DNA of 64,000 nt, taken from Terriglobales bacterium. Its GTDB lineage: Bacteria > Acidobacteriota > Terriglobia > Terriglobales > Acidobacteriaceae. Below, piece by piece: positions 1 through 8,292 of this stretch. The stretch covers positions 149,046-213,045 of the forward strand of contig DASPRM010000025.1 in NCBI GenBank assembly GCA_035624455.1, written 5' to 3'. Numbering within the stretch: the first letter of the stretch is position 1; the number at the start of each line of letters is the position of its first letter. The notes under the pieces were generated by a model. That model had not been told where the DNA came from and made no database searches. It saw nothing but the letters and a program-made list of their open reading frames with translations. The position numbers and the translations under genes are program-made.

Positions 1-1760
1 AGATGCTGGAACTGCGTCGATCCCTTGCCCATCGCCTTGGTGGCAGCGGTGCGTCCGGAAACCGCGATCAATGCGGCGTCCAGCCGTGGTCCTCCCACCA
101 GCGTTTGCGGAGTCCGATACGGCGATTCCAGCAGCCTGAATTTGCGCTGCAGGCGCGCCAGCGCCAGCATTCCGTCCTGCTTCAGCGCGGTGGCAAACTC
201 CTCGGCAGCCAGACCGTCGATCTGATGCCCGCCATAGGTGATGAAGTTGAAAACGAAGCCCAGTTTCCCCAATTCTTCGGGGAACCGCCGCATTTCTTCG
301 TCGCTCATGCCGGTGGTGTCCCAGTTGAACGATGGCGACAAGTTGTAGGCTAGCATCTTGTCTGGAAATTCCGCACGAATTGCGTCCGCGAACTTCGCGG
401 CGTCTTCGAGATCGGCAGTCTTAGTCTCCATCCACAGAATGTCGGCGAAGGGAGCCGCCGCCAGGGACTTGGCGATTGCGTAATCGATTCCACCCTCGAC
501 CTGGTAGAAGCCCTCGGGAGTCTTCGGCAGCTCGCAATCCCAGCTGACCCGAACTCCCATGGCTTTCGCGCGCTCCTGCACATCGTAAAACGAAGCGCGC
601 CGCGAGAAGGCGAGCCATTCTTCGACGGTCATGTCGAAGCTCACGCCCTCGTAGGTGCGCGACTCCATTACCTCGGCGACTGCCTGCGCATAAGTCTTCA
701 GCCCCGCTTCTGACTGCCACACTTCCATGTAGCGGGTGTCAATCTTGTCGAGCGCGTTGTCGAGCCAGTTGGCGCTGGCGTTCTTGAGCGACTTCGCACT
801 CTCCGCGATGAGTGGCATCAGCCCCACGCGCTCCAGCCAGGCGAATGCGGCCTGGTATGCGGCCTCGGAGACGGCGAACAACAAGTGTCCGCGGACCTCC
901 TCCACTCCCAACTCAGAGAGCTTCCGCAAAATAGCCAGATACCCAAGCTTGTAGCTGGGCAGGTCGAGATTGGTCGCGCCCAGGATGAAGGGCTGATCGC
1001 GCTCGTCGCTGCGATTCTCCAGAAACGTCGCAGATTCGGCGTCGGTACGCGCCACGATGATGCCCGGAACCCGCATGATGTCGAGCTGCAGGCGGGCGGC
1101 GTTGAGCCGTTTGATCTGCTCGTCTTCCGCCACCAGCACCTTCCCACCCTGGTGGCCGCACTTCTTGGCTCCGGGCTTCTGATCTTCGATGTGGTAACCG
1201 GGTACGCCGGCCTCGACCAGCCGCCGGATCAGGTTGCGCACATGCGCGTCGCCGCCGTGGCCGGTATCGGCGTCAGCGATGATGAACGGACGATAGTCAA
1301 CCACTGGGTTCGCCTTGCGTTGCTCTTCGCTCATGCGCATGCGCGCGAAGTGCTGATTCTTGTCAGCCGTGAGCAGCGCGCGTACCAATCCGGCTGCCTC
1401 GTCCGGCACCTGGCTGAGCGGATAGCTTGCCAGGTCGGGGCCGGGATCCTCGTCGGACGATCCCTTAGCCGACGTCGCCCAACCTCCCAGGTAGATCCCT
1501 TCCATCCCGATGCGCTTCATGGTCACGGCCTGCCCGGGGGAATAAGGACCGAAGGTCGTGATCTGCTTGCGTTGCTGGAACAGCTCGCGCAAGCGCGCGT
1601 AGAACGCTTCGGCAGCGCGCCGCGCGACCGTGTAGTCACCCGGAATCGTTCCTTGCTGCTCCGCCACCTGGCGTGGCGAGTAGAGACGGACGATGCCCGC
1701 AAACCGTGGATCGGCAAACCATTGCCTGGCGGCCTCGACCTGTTGCTCAGCTGTAGTCAT
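1..1760 (-). CDS. aceA: Isocitrate lyase (3' end cut by window edge)
   Basis: Splits isocitrate into succinate and glyoxylate, the first step of the glyoxylate shunt. Read on the minus strand from ATG at 1758-1760, the frame stays open to base 1, giving at least 586 residues with no stop. The family active-site motif KKCGH is at about residues 199-203 with Cys201. A metal-site stretch DADTGHGG lies near 162-169, and VARTDAE follows the active site. The 586 visible residues already exceed the ~434-residue E. coli form, so this is one of the longer ICL types. An AGGAAA ribosome-binding site lies about 9 nt before the start. The next gene upstream (subtilase) is on the same strand about 200 bp away, so it is probably a separate unit. 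Family identity is very secure; only the C-terminus is unseen. Confidence 0.95.
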   Translation of the reverse strand, partial: MTTAEQQVEAARQWFADPRFAGIVRLYSPRQVAEQQGTIPGDYTVARRAAEAFYARLRELFQQRKQITTFGPYSPGQAVTMKRIGMEGIYLGGWATSAKGSSDEDPGPDLASYPLSQVPDEAAGLVRALLTADKNQHFARMRMSEEQRKANPVVDYRPFIIADADTGHGGDAHVRNLIRRLVEAGVPGYHIEDQKPGAKKCGHQGGKVLVAEDEQIKRLNAARLQLDIMRVPGIIVARTDAESATFLENRSDERDQPFILGATNLDLPSYKLGYLAILRKLSELGVEEVRGHLLFAVSEAAYQAAFAWLERVGLMPLIAESAKSLKNASANWLDNALDKIDTRYMEVWQSEAGLKTYAQAVAEVMESRTYEGVSFDMTVEEWLAFSRRASFYDVQERAKAMGVRVSWDCELPKTPEGFYQVEGGIDYAIAKSLAAAPFADILWMETKTADLEDAAKFADAIRAEFPDKMLAYNLSPSFNWDTTGMSDEEMRRFPEELGKLGFVFNFITYGGHQIDGLAAEEFATALKQDGMLALARLQRKFRLLESPYRTPQTLVGGPRLDAALIAVSGRTAATKAMGKGSTQFQH

Positions 1761-1960
1761 GGTCGTTTTCCTGCGCTCGGCGCAAATAAATTTTGGAGAT
1801 AAAAGGCGGAGCCATTGTACAGCGGTTCCCGCTGCCGGAGCGCTCTAAGCCAGGCTTGCCGCGGCGGCATCCCGCTTCGGGCGAATGCAGGCGTTTGGTG
1901 TTCCTGGGTCAGGAATCGCAACCCTTTGCAGGGATCGAATTCGGAAGGGTGAGTTTATGT

Positions 1961-4900
1961 TTAGTGCGACACGCTTACCGGCGCCGATGCCAGACAGTTG
2001 TTGGTTTCATCGGCTTCTTTCACGTAGTTGTACTGATCGGCACAGGCGATCAGGTAGTAGCTGCCCGCAGCCGTGCTTGCCGGAATGGTGACCATAGTTG
2101 TGCCCGCAGAGCTGGCTCCCGACGGCAGCGCCGACACGGAGCGAGTCGCGCCCAGTTGCACGCTGGATCCGCTCTTGGTTGGAGTAGTGGACAGGTAATA
2201 GCCGGTGTAAGAAGCAGCCGCGTTGCCGCTCCCTTGATTCAGTAGGGTATCGGAGAGCTGCGCCGCGGCCCCCGCCGTCAAGGTTTGCGGCACGCTGACG
2301 CTGGTCTCCACCAGGTCGGGCACGCCTACCGGCAGAGGCGCGGAGGTGGCCACGCAGTTATTGGTCTCGTCGGTCTCCTTCACGTAGTTGTACTGGTCGG
2401 CACAGGCAATCAGATAGTAGCTGCCCGGGGCGGTATTCAGCGGAATAGTAACGGTAGCTGCGCCTGAGGAACTGGCTCCCGCTGCCAACGCTGGCACGGA
2501 ACGAGTCGCACCCAACTGCACGCTGGACCCGCTCTTGCTCAGTGTGGTGGACAAGTAGTAGGCGGTGTAGGAACTTGCAGCGTTGCCGGCCCCCTGGTTG
2601 AGCACAGTGTCGGAGATCTGCACCGCAATTCCCGCAGCTAACGGCCCGAGGGGATTGACGCTGCTCTCGACCAGGTCGGGCATGCCCATCGGCAGAGGCG
2701 CAGACGTAGCCAGGCAGTTGTTGGTTTCGTCGCTCTCCTTCGAGTAGTTATATTGATCGGCGCAAGCAATCAGGTAATAGCTGCCGGCCGCTGTGTTGAG
2801 TGGAATGGTTACAGTAGCCACTCCCGAAGAGGTGGCGCTCGCCGCCAATGCCGGAACTGAGCGGTTGGTTCCCAGCAGCACACTCGATCCGGTTTTAGCC
2901 GGTGTGGTGGACAGGTAATAGCCAGTGTAGGAAGCAGCCGCGTTGCCCGTCCCCTGATTCATCACGGTGTCGGAAATCTGCACCGCAACTCCGGCCGCCA
3001 ACGGTCCCGGCACGCTGAGGCTGCTCTCAACCAGGTCGGGCAAACCCATCGGAAGCGGAGCCGCTGTAGCCACGCAGTTGTTAGTTTCGTCGCTCTCCCT
3101 CACGTAGTTGTACTGATCAGCGCAGGCAAGCACGTAATAGCTACCAGCCGCCGTGTTCAGGGGAATCATTACCGTGGCGAGACCGGAAGAACTGGCTCCC
3201 GACGGCAGAGCCGGTACGGAGCGGCTCGTTCCCAGCAGCACACTGGAGCTGGTCTTGTTGGGTGTGGTGGACAGGTAATAGCCGGTATAGGAATTACCCG
3301 CATTGCCGGTTCCCTGGTTCAGCACGGTATCGGAAACCTGCACCGACACTCCGGCGGCGAGCGGCCCTGTCAGACTTGCCGCGGTCTCAACCAGGTCTGG
3401 CAATCCTGCTCCCGAACCTTGCAGGCTGATCGATTGCGGACTGTTGCTGGCGTCATGTGAGACGGTCAGGCTGCCACTCCGATTTCCTACCGCCGACGGC
3501 GTGAATGTCACCGTAATCGTGCAGCTTCCACTACCCGCCACAGTGCTTCCACAGTTGTTGCTCTGGTTGAAGTCACCGCTGATCACGATGCTAACAATGT
3601 GAAGCGGGGTTTGCGTCTGATTGTTGGTCAGCACTACTTGCTTGGGCGCGCTGGTACTGCCGATCGGCACGCTGCCAAAATCGAGGGCATCAGGCGCCAG
3701 AGTGACCGGCGGCGGCACATAACCGATACCCGACAGCGCTGAAATCTGCGGGCTGTTGGGCGCATCGTCGGTAACGGTGAGAGCGCCACTCAGGGAACCC
3801 GCTGTTCTTGGGGTAAAGGTGACCGTTATCGCGCAGTTCGTGCCCGGCGCCAGACTCGTGGGACAGGCATTCGTCTGCGCAAAATCGCCGGTGGCAGCAA
3901 TGCTGACCACGGTCAGCGGCGTGGTCTGGTTGTTGGTGAGGGTTACCGTGCGTGGGCCGCTGGTGGTGTTCAGATTCTGATTGCCAAAAGAAACCGCTGC
4001 CGGCGACAAGCTTACCGGAGCCGTGCAGGCTTGCAGCGCTTTATCCACATTCAGGCGCCCTCCGCTGACCGTGATCCCCGTCATGGAAGCGATGTTATCG
4101 ACATTATTCAGAAGATCCGCTTTGAGCGACGAGGTGCTCAGTGGGCAGCGCGACAGCACCAGTGCAGCCGCGCCGGAGACGTGCGGGGTAGCCATCGAAG
4201 TTCCGCTCATCAATTGGTAGTTGCCTCCGGGAATCGTAGAGAGAATACTCACTCCCGGCGCCCCCAGGTGAACGCTTCCTGCTCCGTAATTCGAGAACGA
4301 CGCCCGGTTATCGTTGTTGTCCGTGGCGGCCACGGCAATCAGGCTGGGCAAGTTGTAAGCGGCGGGATAGAAGGGCATGACGTCGTTATTGGATCCATTG
4401 TTACCTGCGGCAAAAACGAACAGCATGTCATTGTCGGCGGCGTGTTGGATTTCATCAGCCAGCGCCTGGGAGTAGCCGCCTCCGCCCCAGCTGTTCGAAA
4501 CCACGCGAATGTTGGCGCTCTTCGTGGGTGCAAAAGCCTGCTTGGCCTGCACCAGGAACTCGATGGCCTCGATGGCATCCGCCGCCGTCCCCGAACCACT
4601 GGAATCCAGGAATTTGGCTCCGATCAGTTTGGTCGTCCAATTGACCCCCACCACACCTAACCCGTTATTGCCGGCCGCGCCGATTGTGCCCGAGACGTGC
4701 GTCCCGTGACCATGATCATCCATGGGATCACAGGAATTTGTGATGGCATTGAAGCCGTGGGAGCCGGCTGGGCAGGTGATTGTCTGCCCCGCTATGACGA
4801 CGGAGAAATCCGATGGCGCAGACCAGACATTAGCGGCGAGATCGGGGTGGGTGTAGTCAATTCCTGTGTCAATCACCGCCACCACCTCATCGGAGGATCC

Positions 4901-5359
4901 CGTTGAGATATTCCAGGCGGAAGCGGCGCTGATGTCAGCTCCGGGTGTTCCCGGCGAGTACCCGAACGACTGCCCGGTGTTTTGCAGCCCCCAGAGTTCT
5001 ACAAACCGAGGATCATTCGGCTCGCCGATTACATCGATGATGTAATTGGGCTCCGCGTAAACGACTCCCTCGGCATTTCTCAATTGCTGGAGCAGGACGG
5101 CCAGCTTCTTCGAGCGTGAGTGGAGGCGATAAACCTGCTTCAGCCTTCCAACTGGTTTTGCCGAATCCAGATCGTGATCCCTCCACAAGCGTTGCAGCCA
5201 GCCAGGTGTCATGCCTTCGAAGCGAACGATGGCTTCGCGGGCAGCGACCTTGTAGCCATTGTGGATCTCGATGTTGTCCTGCGCCCTGAGTACGGGCATG
5301 CAAAGTGCCAGGGCAGCAAAGACCAGAAGCAGGGCGGAAGGGCGAAGTGGCGGGCGCAT
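1961..5359 (-). CDS. Secreted subtilisin-like serine peptidase (S8) with ASH and CARDB repeats
   Basis: An 1132-residue exported protease. Order of parts: signal peptide (about 1-26, ending LRAQ), an I9/fervidolysin-like pro-region (about 28-112), and the S8 catalytic domain (about 155-445) with Asp164 in VIDTG, His218 in GHGTH, Asn320 in AAGNN (oxyanion) and Ser388 in GTSMATP. Two ASH/choice-of-anchor-D beta domains follow (about 450-650), then four CARDB-like repeats (about 653-1130), each starting PDLVE and ending CADQYNY...ETNNC. The repeats are exactly 120 codons apart. The Cys pair in each repeat (CADQ and NNC) could form a disulfide. The full triad suggests an active enzyme; the C-terminal repeats probably extend or anchor it outside the cell. 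The divergent neighbour at 5696 is a membrane-bound regulator, which might sense envelope state, but no link is proven. Confidence 0.93.
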   Translation of the reverse strand: MRPPLRPSALLLVFAALALCMPVLRAQDNIEIHNGYKVAAREAIVRFEGMTPGWLQRLWRDHDLDSAKPVGRLKQVYRLHSRSKKLAVLLQQLRNAEGVVYAEPNYIIDVIGEPNDPRFVELWGLQNTGQSFGYSPGTPGADISAASAWNISTGSSDEVVAVIDTGIDYTHPDLAANVWSAPSDFSVVIAGQTITCPAGSHGFNAITNSCDPMDDHGHGTHVSGTIGAAGNNGLGVVGVNWTTKLIGAKFLDSSGSGTAADAIEAIEFLVQAKQAFAPTKSANIRVVSNSWGGGGYSQALADEIQHAADNDMLFVFAAGNNGSNNDVMPFYPAAYNLPSLIAVAATDNNDNRASFSNYGAGSVHLGAPGVSILSTIPGGNYQLMSGTSMATPHVSGAAALVLSRCPLSTSSLKADLLNNVDNIASMTGITVSGGRLNVDKALQACTAPVSLSPAAVSFGNQNLNTTSGPRTVTLTNNQTTPLTVVSIAATGDFAQTNACPTSLAPGTNCAITVTFTPRTAGSLSGALTVTDDAPNSPQISALSGIGYVPPPVTLAPDALDFGSVPIGSTSAPKQVVLTNNQTQTPLHIVSIVISGDFNQSNNCGSTVAGSGSCTITVTFTPSAVGNRSGSLTVSHDASNSPQSISLQGSGAGLPDLVETAASLTGPLAAGVSVQVSDTVLNQGTGNAGNSYTGYYLSTTPNKTSSSVLLGTSRSVPALPSGASSSGLATVMIPLNTAAGSYYVLACADQYNYVRESDETNNCVATAAPLPMGLPDLVESSLSVPGPLAAGVAVQISDTVMNQGTGNAAASYTGYYLSTTPAKTGSSVLLGTNRSVPALAASATSSGVATVTIPLNTAAGSYYLIACADQYNYSKESDETNNCLATSAPLPMGMPDLVESSVNPLGPLAAGIAVQISDTVLNQGAGNAASSYTAYYLSTTLSKSGSSVQLGATRSVPALAAGASSSGAATVTIPLNTAPGSYYLIACADQYNYVKETDETNNCVATSAPLPVGVPDLVETSVSVPQTLTAGAAAQLSDTLLNQGSGNAAASYTGYYLSTTPTKSGSSVQLGATRSVSALPSGASSAGTTMVTIPASTAAGSYYLIACADQYNYVKEADETNNCLASAPVSVSH
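2000..3440 (-). repeat. Four tandem 360-bp coding repeats (CARDB)
   Basis: The landmark ccaggtcKgg recurs at 2311, 2671, 3031 and 3391, exactly 360 bp apart, with no length drift. Other landmarks (the CADQYNY and ETNNC codons) keep the same phase. The copies differ by many point substitutions but no visible indels. Confidence 0.9.
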
Positions 5360-5695
5360 GACTTCCTCCTCTGGAAGAGACTGCGTGGGGTGAACATCGC
5401 TCTGAGAAGAGGGACCGGAGACCAGGGGAGAAAAGAGGAATCATCACACCAATTACTTCGAAGAAAGATTCTTGTCTTTACGCCCTTCTTACAGATTGAT
5501 TACTTTTGGCGAATGCGGCTCAGGGGGTTGAGCCGCTCCGATCTGATGAAATTCTGCACAGGGCTATATTCCCGTAGTGGGTAAGTCTCAGGTCTAGATG
5601 AATAATTCCCGTGCTCCCGTATCGAACGGACCTAGCATTTACTCGAATAGGGAAACTCAGCAGTCGGGGGATCCCGGCGCACCCCAGGGACCCTT
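5360..5695. other. Intergenic region between divergent subtilase and regulator genes
   Basis: About 336 bp that must contain both promoters. I see AT-rich stretches near 5460-5510 but no clear sigma-70 pair, hairpin or small gene. Confidence 0.5.
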
Positions 5696-6235
5696 ATGCC
5701 CGCAAGCACGAAAAGCGCGGCACATCGCACCACAGCGGGTGGGGTATCGTATTCCTTCAGCCCCTTCGTCCTTGATACCTCAGAACACATGCTGATCTGC
5801 GAAGGAAATCCTTTGGAGCTCACGCCCAAGGTTTATCGAACCCTGCTGGTACTGGTCAGCCACGCAGGGCATCTGCTCACGAAGGATGATCTGATAGAAA
5901 ATGTCTGGCCCGATGCGGTAGTGGAAGAGAGTGGCCTGGCAAGAAATGTGTGTCTGTTGCGGAAAATTTTGGGCGATACGAGCCATCCCGCTCGCTACAT
6001 CGAAACCATCCCCAAGGTCGGTTACCGCTTCGTGGCTCCTGTAAGAGAAATTCAGGAGACGGCGTCTTCTTCGCCATACCAGCCGGCGATCCAGCGCGAC
6101 CTCGGAGTGGTGCAGAAGCACAAGAAGCTGCGTCGCAGCATGGAGGCGGCTTGGATGTTCTTCGCCGCCGTCCTGGGGGTGCTGGCGATCCTGTTGGCGC
6201 TGGCGCTGCTACTGCTGAGCACGAGGATTCATTAG
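5696..6235 (+). CDS. ToxR/CadC-type membrane-tethered winged-helix regulator
   Basis: A 179-residue protein with an N-terminal OmpR/PhoB-type winged-helix DNA-binding domain (about 18-112). Visible signatures are LTPKVYRTLLVLVSH, LLTKDDLIENVWPD and the wing YIETIPKVGYRF. A linker follows, then one hydrophobic segment near the C-terminus (about 150-174), ending STRIH. This is the ToxR/CadC arrangement: DNA-binding domain in the cytoplasm and a single membrane anchor, but here with almost nothing outside the membrane. Many relatives carry TPR or beta-propeller sensors after the membrane segment; this one has none, so sensing may need a partner. It is divergent from the subtilase. An AGGGA ribosome-binding site precedes the ATG. 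Confidence 0.88.
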   Translation: MPASTKSAAHRTTAGGVSYSFSPFVLDTSEHMLICEGNPLELTPKVYRTLLVLVSHAGHLLTKDDLIENVWPDAVVEESGLARNVCLLRKILGDTSHPARYIETIPKVGYRFVAPVREIQETASSSPYQPAIQRDLGVVQKHKKLRRSMEAAWMFFAAVLGVLAILLALALLLLSTRIH

Positions 6236-6327
6236 CTGACTGGGCCTGCTTCTGGCGCGTTCACCAGACCTCTAGTGGCGTTCGTGCAGGGGATTAGCGA
6301 CTGCGGAGGCCGCCAGTGAAGCCAAGG

Positions 6328-6564
6328 TCACTTGGTTCCAAACAACGGCTGGCGGTCGACGTGAATGTAAGTGTCGAACTCGACTGCGACCGGATTGCCG
6401 GCCTTAAGACATGTCGGGCAGAGACGATTCATCAGCTTGAAGCGCTCGGCGGCTGCCGATTCGCTCTCGGCGTCGATAAATCCCGGCTCACTCTGGTCGG
6501 TGTCGATTACCCAAACGTTATGACAGCTGCGGCAGGTCGCTTTGCCGATCGCTCGATAGTGCAT
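6328..6564 (-). CDS. Small protein with two CxxC pairs (probable zinc ribbon)
   Basis: A 78-residue protein with CRSC near residues 11-14 and CPTC near 49-52, spacing typical of a zinc ribbon. I do not recognise a family. The start ATG is at 6562-6564 with only a weak ribosome-binding site. It is on the same strand as the small membrane protein upstream at 6644-7024, about 80 bp apart. It could be a structural zinc-binding or regulatory protein. Coding status is supported by the ordered CxxC spacing and by the absence of a better frame on the other strand. Confidence 0.55.
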   Translation of the reverse strand: MHYRAIGKATCRSCHNVWVIDTDQSEPGFIDAESESAAAERFKLMNRLCPTCLKAGNPVAVEFDTYIHVDRQPLFGTK

Positions 6565-6643
6565 GGCGGCAGGGATTATACGTCAGTCCGGCGACAGCAA
6601 CGCAGATTCACTTACCTAAGAGATAAACGTGAAGAGATCTTCT

Positions 6644-7024
6644 CTATAGCGGAAAATGGAATTTTAGAAACTGGTAATAATCGCTGCCCAGTTTGGAGAG
6701 ATATGCACAGAGGGTAAGCAACCCGGCGAGAGACAACCTCCTTCCGGCTGGACTGTGAGCTTGTAAACCAAGCCGGAGCACTGTGATCAACGCCACTGCT
6801 ATAAGGGACATTAAGATCGTTGGTAATAGGAGGTAGCCCTGCACCATGTACAAGACAAGAACAAGAGCGTATTGAGTTGCGAAGATCACAATTCCAGTTG
6901 GTACATTAGGCGATCCGTCACCTTTCTCAAATCGCCAATACCGATACCCGCCAAGCACGCTGCACAGGAATCCCATTGGTGCAAGCAGAGCAAAACCAAA
7001 CGGCAAGAGCAATTCCCAATCCAC
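6644..7024 (-). CDS. Small integral membrane protein, unknown function
   Basis: A 126-residue hydrophobic protein with about four predicted membrane segments (roughly 5-25, 43-62, 66-86 and 95-113). The start codon read here is GTG at 7022-7024; the first residues DWELLLPFGFALL run straight into the first segment. I do not recognise the family. Local base composition is lower in GC than the neighbouring enzymes, which could mean recent acquisition or just a membrane protein. It may be co-transcribed with the small CxxC protein downstream. Confidence 0.5.
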   Translation of the reverse strand: MDWELLLPFGFALLAPMGFLCSVLGGYRYWRFEKGDGSPNVPTGIVIFATQYALVLVLYMVQGYLLLPTILMSLIAVALITVLRLGLQAHSPAGRRLSLAGLLTLCAYLSKLGSDYYQFLKFHFPL

Positions 7025-7117
7025 ACAGCCATTCTCGCAGGGTGGACCACCAGCGTCTAGATTACAGTTGTTACCAGGCGTTAGCGCAACTGAGCGCGAT
7101 CAAATAACCCGCGATCC

Positions 7118-8035
7118 CTACCGCACCAGCGCCTCGATCTTCGGACGAAGCTCCTCGTACGTCATCCGTCCAGGATGATAGAGCGCGACGCGGCCGGCCC
7201 GGTTGATCAGAACCAGCGTGGGTGTGGTGCTGCAACCGTAGGTACGGAAGTTCTGTGAGCTGACCGGAACCGGAACATCAGTCAGACTCGAGTAGTATTG
7301 CTGCCTGACCTGATCGATGTACCTGAGTTCAGTTTGCGGGTTAGCCTCGGCGCCGCCGGCAATGAATCCGTACTGCTGAGTGGGAGCAATCAAGCTTAGA
7401 CCTTGGGCGGCAAACTCTGACTTCAGCCTGGCCAGGATCGGTCCCTCAATCTTGCAATCCGGACACCAGTGCGCCCAGAAAAACAGAACCACCGGCTTGC
7501 CCTTCAGGGCCGCCAGGGACGCCGGCTTTGCGCCCAGATATACACTTTCGCTCAACTCCGGAGCAGGTTTCCCTTCCAGGCTGAGCAGATTGATGTTTTT
7601 CTGTATGCGGGCGGCGATGCTGGTTGACTGATACCGCTTCAACTCACCGCGAAGATCCTCGACCGCGGCAGCTCGGTCGCCGCGGGCAGCCATCACCTGA
7701 GCCTGCACTTCAATCGCCGCTCCCAGCGCGGTCGCAAGATGCGGATCCGAGTCGATCGGGCGCGTCCCCGCCATCTTCACTGCAAGCTGATGAGTTTCGC
7801 GGGCGGACGCGAGCGCCTTATCGTATTGGCGCGCGGCGAGAGTGTCCCGCGCCACCCAGGAGAGCGCCTCCAGCATCTCCGAGGTCACGCCTTGCAGCGC
7901 GCGATATTCACGGATGAGTTGCTCGGCGGCGTGGAAATCGCGGCGAGCGTCGGCGGAGCGGACGTCAGTGATAATGTCGGCCGCGCTCAGCGTGGGAATT
8001 AGTGCGATAAGAATGAGAGTGAGCCTGCGGAGCAT
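7118..8035 (-). CDS. TlpA/redoxin-like periplasmic thioredoxin-fold protein
   Basis: A 305-residue exported protein. A signal peptide (about 1-19, ending LSAAD) is followed by an alpha-helical region (about 25-150) resembling a short TPR-like hairpin set. A TlpA/AhpC-type thioredoxin domain follows, with PVVLFFWAHWCPDC and redox Cys191-x-x-Cys194, and a cis-Pro-type stretch CSTTPTLVLI. TlpA-like proteins reduce or isomerise disulfides, or carry reducing power, outside the inner membrane. The target is not evident from context, as no cytochrome maturation genes adjoin. The family is secure; the role is inferred only at that level. Confidence 0.88.
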   Translation of the reverse strand: MLRRLTLILIALIPTLSAADIITDVRSADARRDFHAAEQLIREYRALQGVTSEMLEALSWVARDTLAARQYDKALASARETHQLAVKMAGTRPIDSDPHLATALGAAIEVQAQVMAARGDRAAAVEDLRGELKRYQSTSIAARIQKNINLLSLEGKPAPELSESVYLGAKPASLAALKGKPVVLFFWAHWCPDCKIEGPILARLKSEFAAQGLSLIAPTQQYGFIAGGAEANPQTELRYIDQVRQQYYSSLTDVPVPVSSQNFRTYGCSTTPTLVLINRAGRVALYHPGRMTYEELRPKIEALVR

Positions 8036-8122
8036 AGAAATTGAGGTCGTTACGATTATCGCAGAAGGTAGCCGTCAGCACTCAGCCCTCAGCCGTTATG
8101 GAATTACGGGAACAGAAACGCA

Positions 8123-8200
8123 AGATCCTTCGGCTCCGCGCCCGCGACCTGCGAAAAGCGCGGGTCGAAAAAGCAAGACGGGCGCGTCGCTCAGGATGAG
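8123..8200 (-). repeat. Dispersed palindromic intergenic repeat, copy 1
   Basis: Closely matches 32064-32140: both run from gatccttcg through ctccgcgcccg, a core, and aagcaagacgggcgcgtcgctc. The copy is internally palindromic (cgcgcccg against cgggcgcg). On the minus strand it begins tcatcctgag, like the elements near 18 kb. Confidence 0.75.
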
Positions 8201-8292
8201 AGGCTGAAACTATTTCAGTTCTCATACAGACTCGTGCCCCAAAATCTCCCGAACTCGTGGGGGCCCAATTGCGTATCGTAATCAATCAACCC

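Noticed and set aside
885..1802. 305-residue frame on the plus strand
   Set aside because: It lies antisense to the isocitrate lyase gene, whose motifs are intact. The product has no recognisable domain and typical high-GC shadow composition.
2000..3440. Regular repeats considered as a CRISPR array
   Set aside because: Period 360 bp and fully coding (CARDB); no short repeats with spacers.
8082..8285. 67-residue minus-strand frame
   Set aside because: Falls over the dispersed palindromic repeat at 8123-8200, so it is not likely to be a gene.
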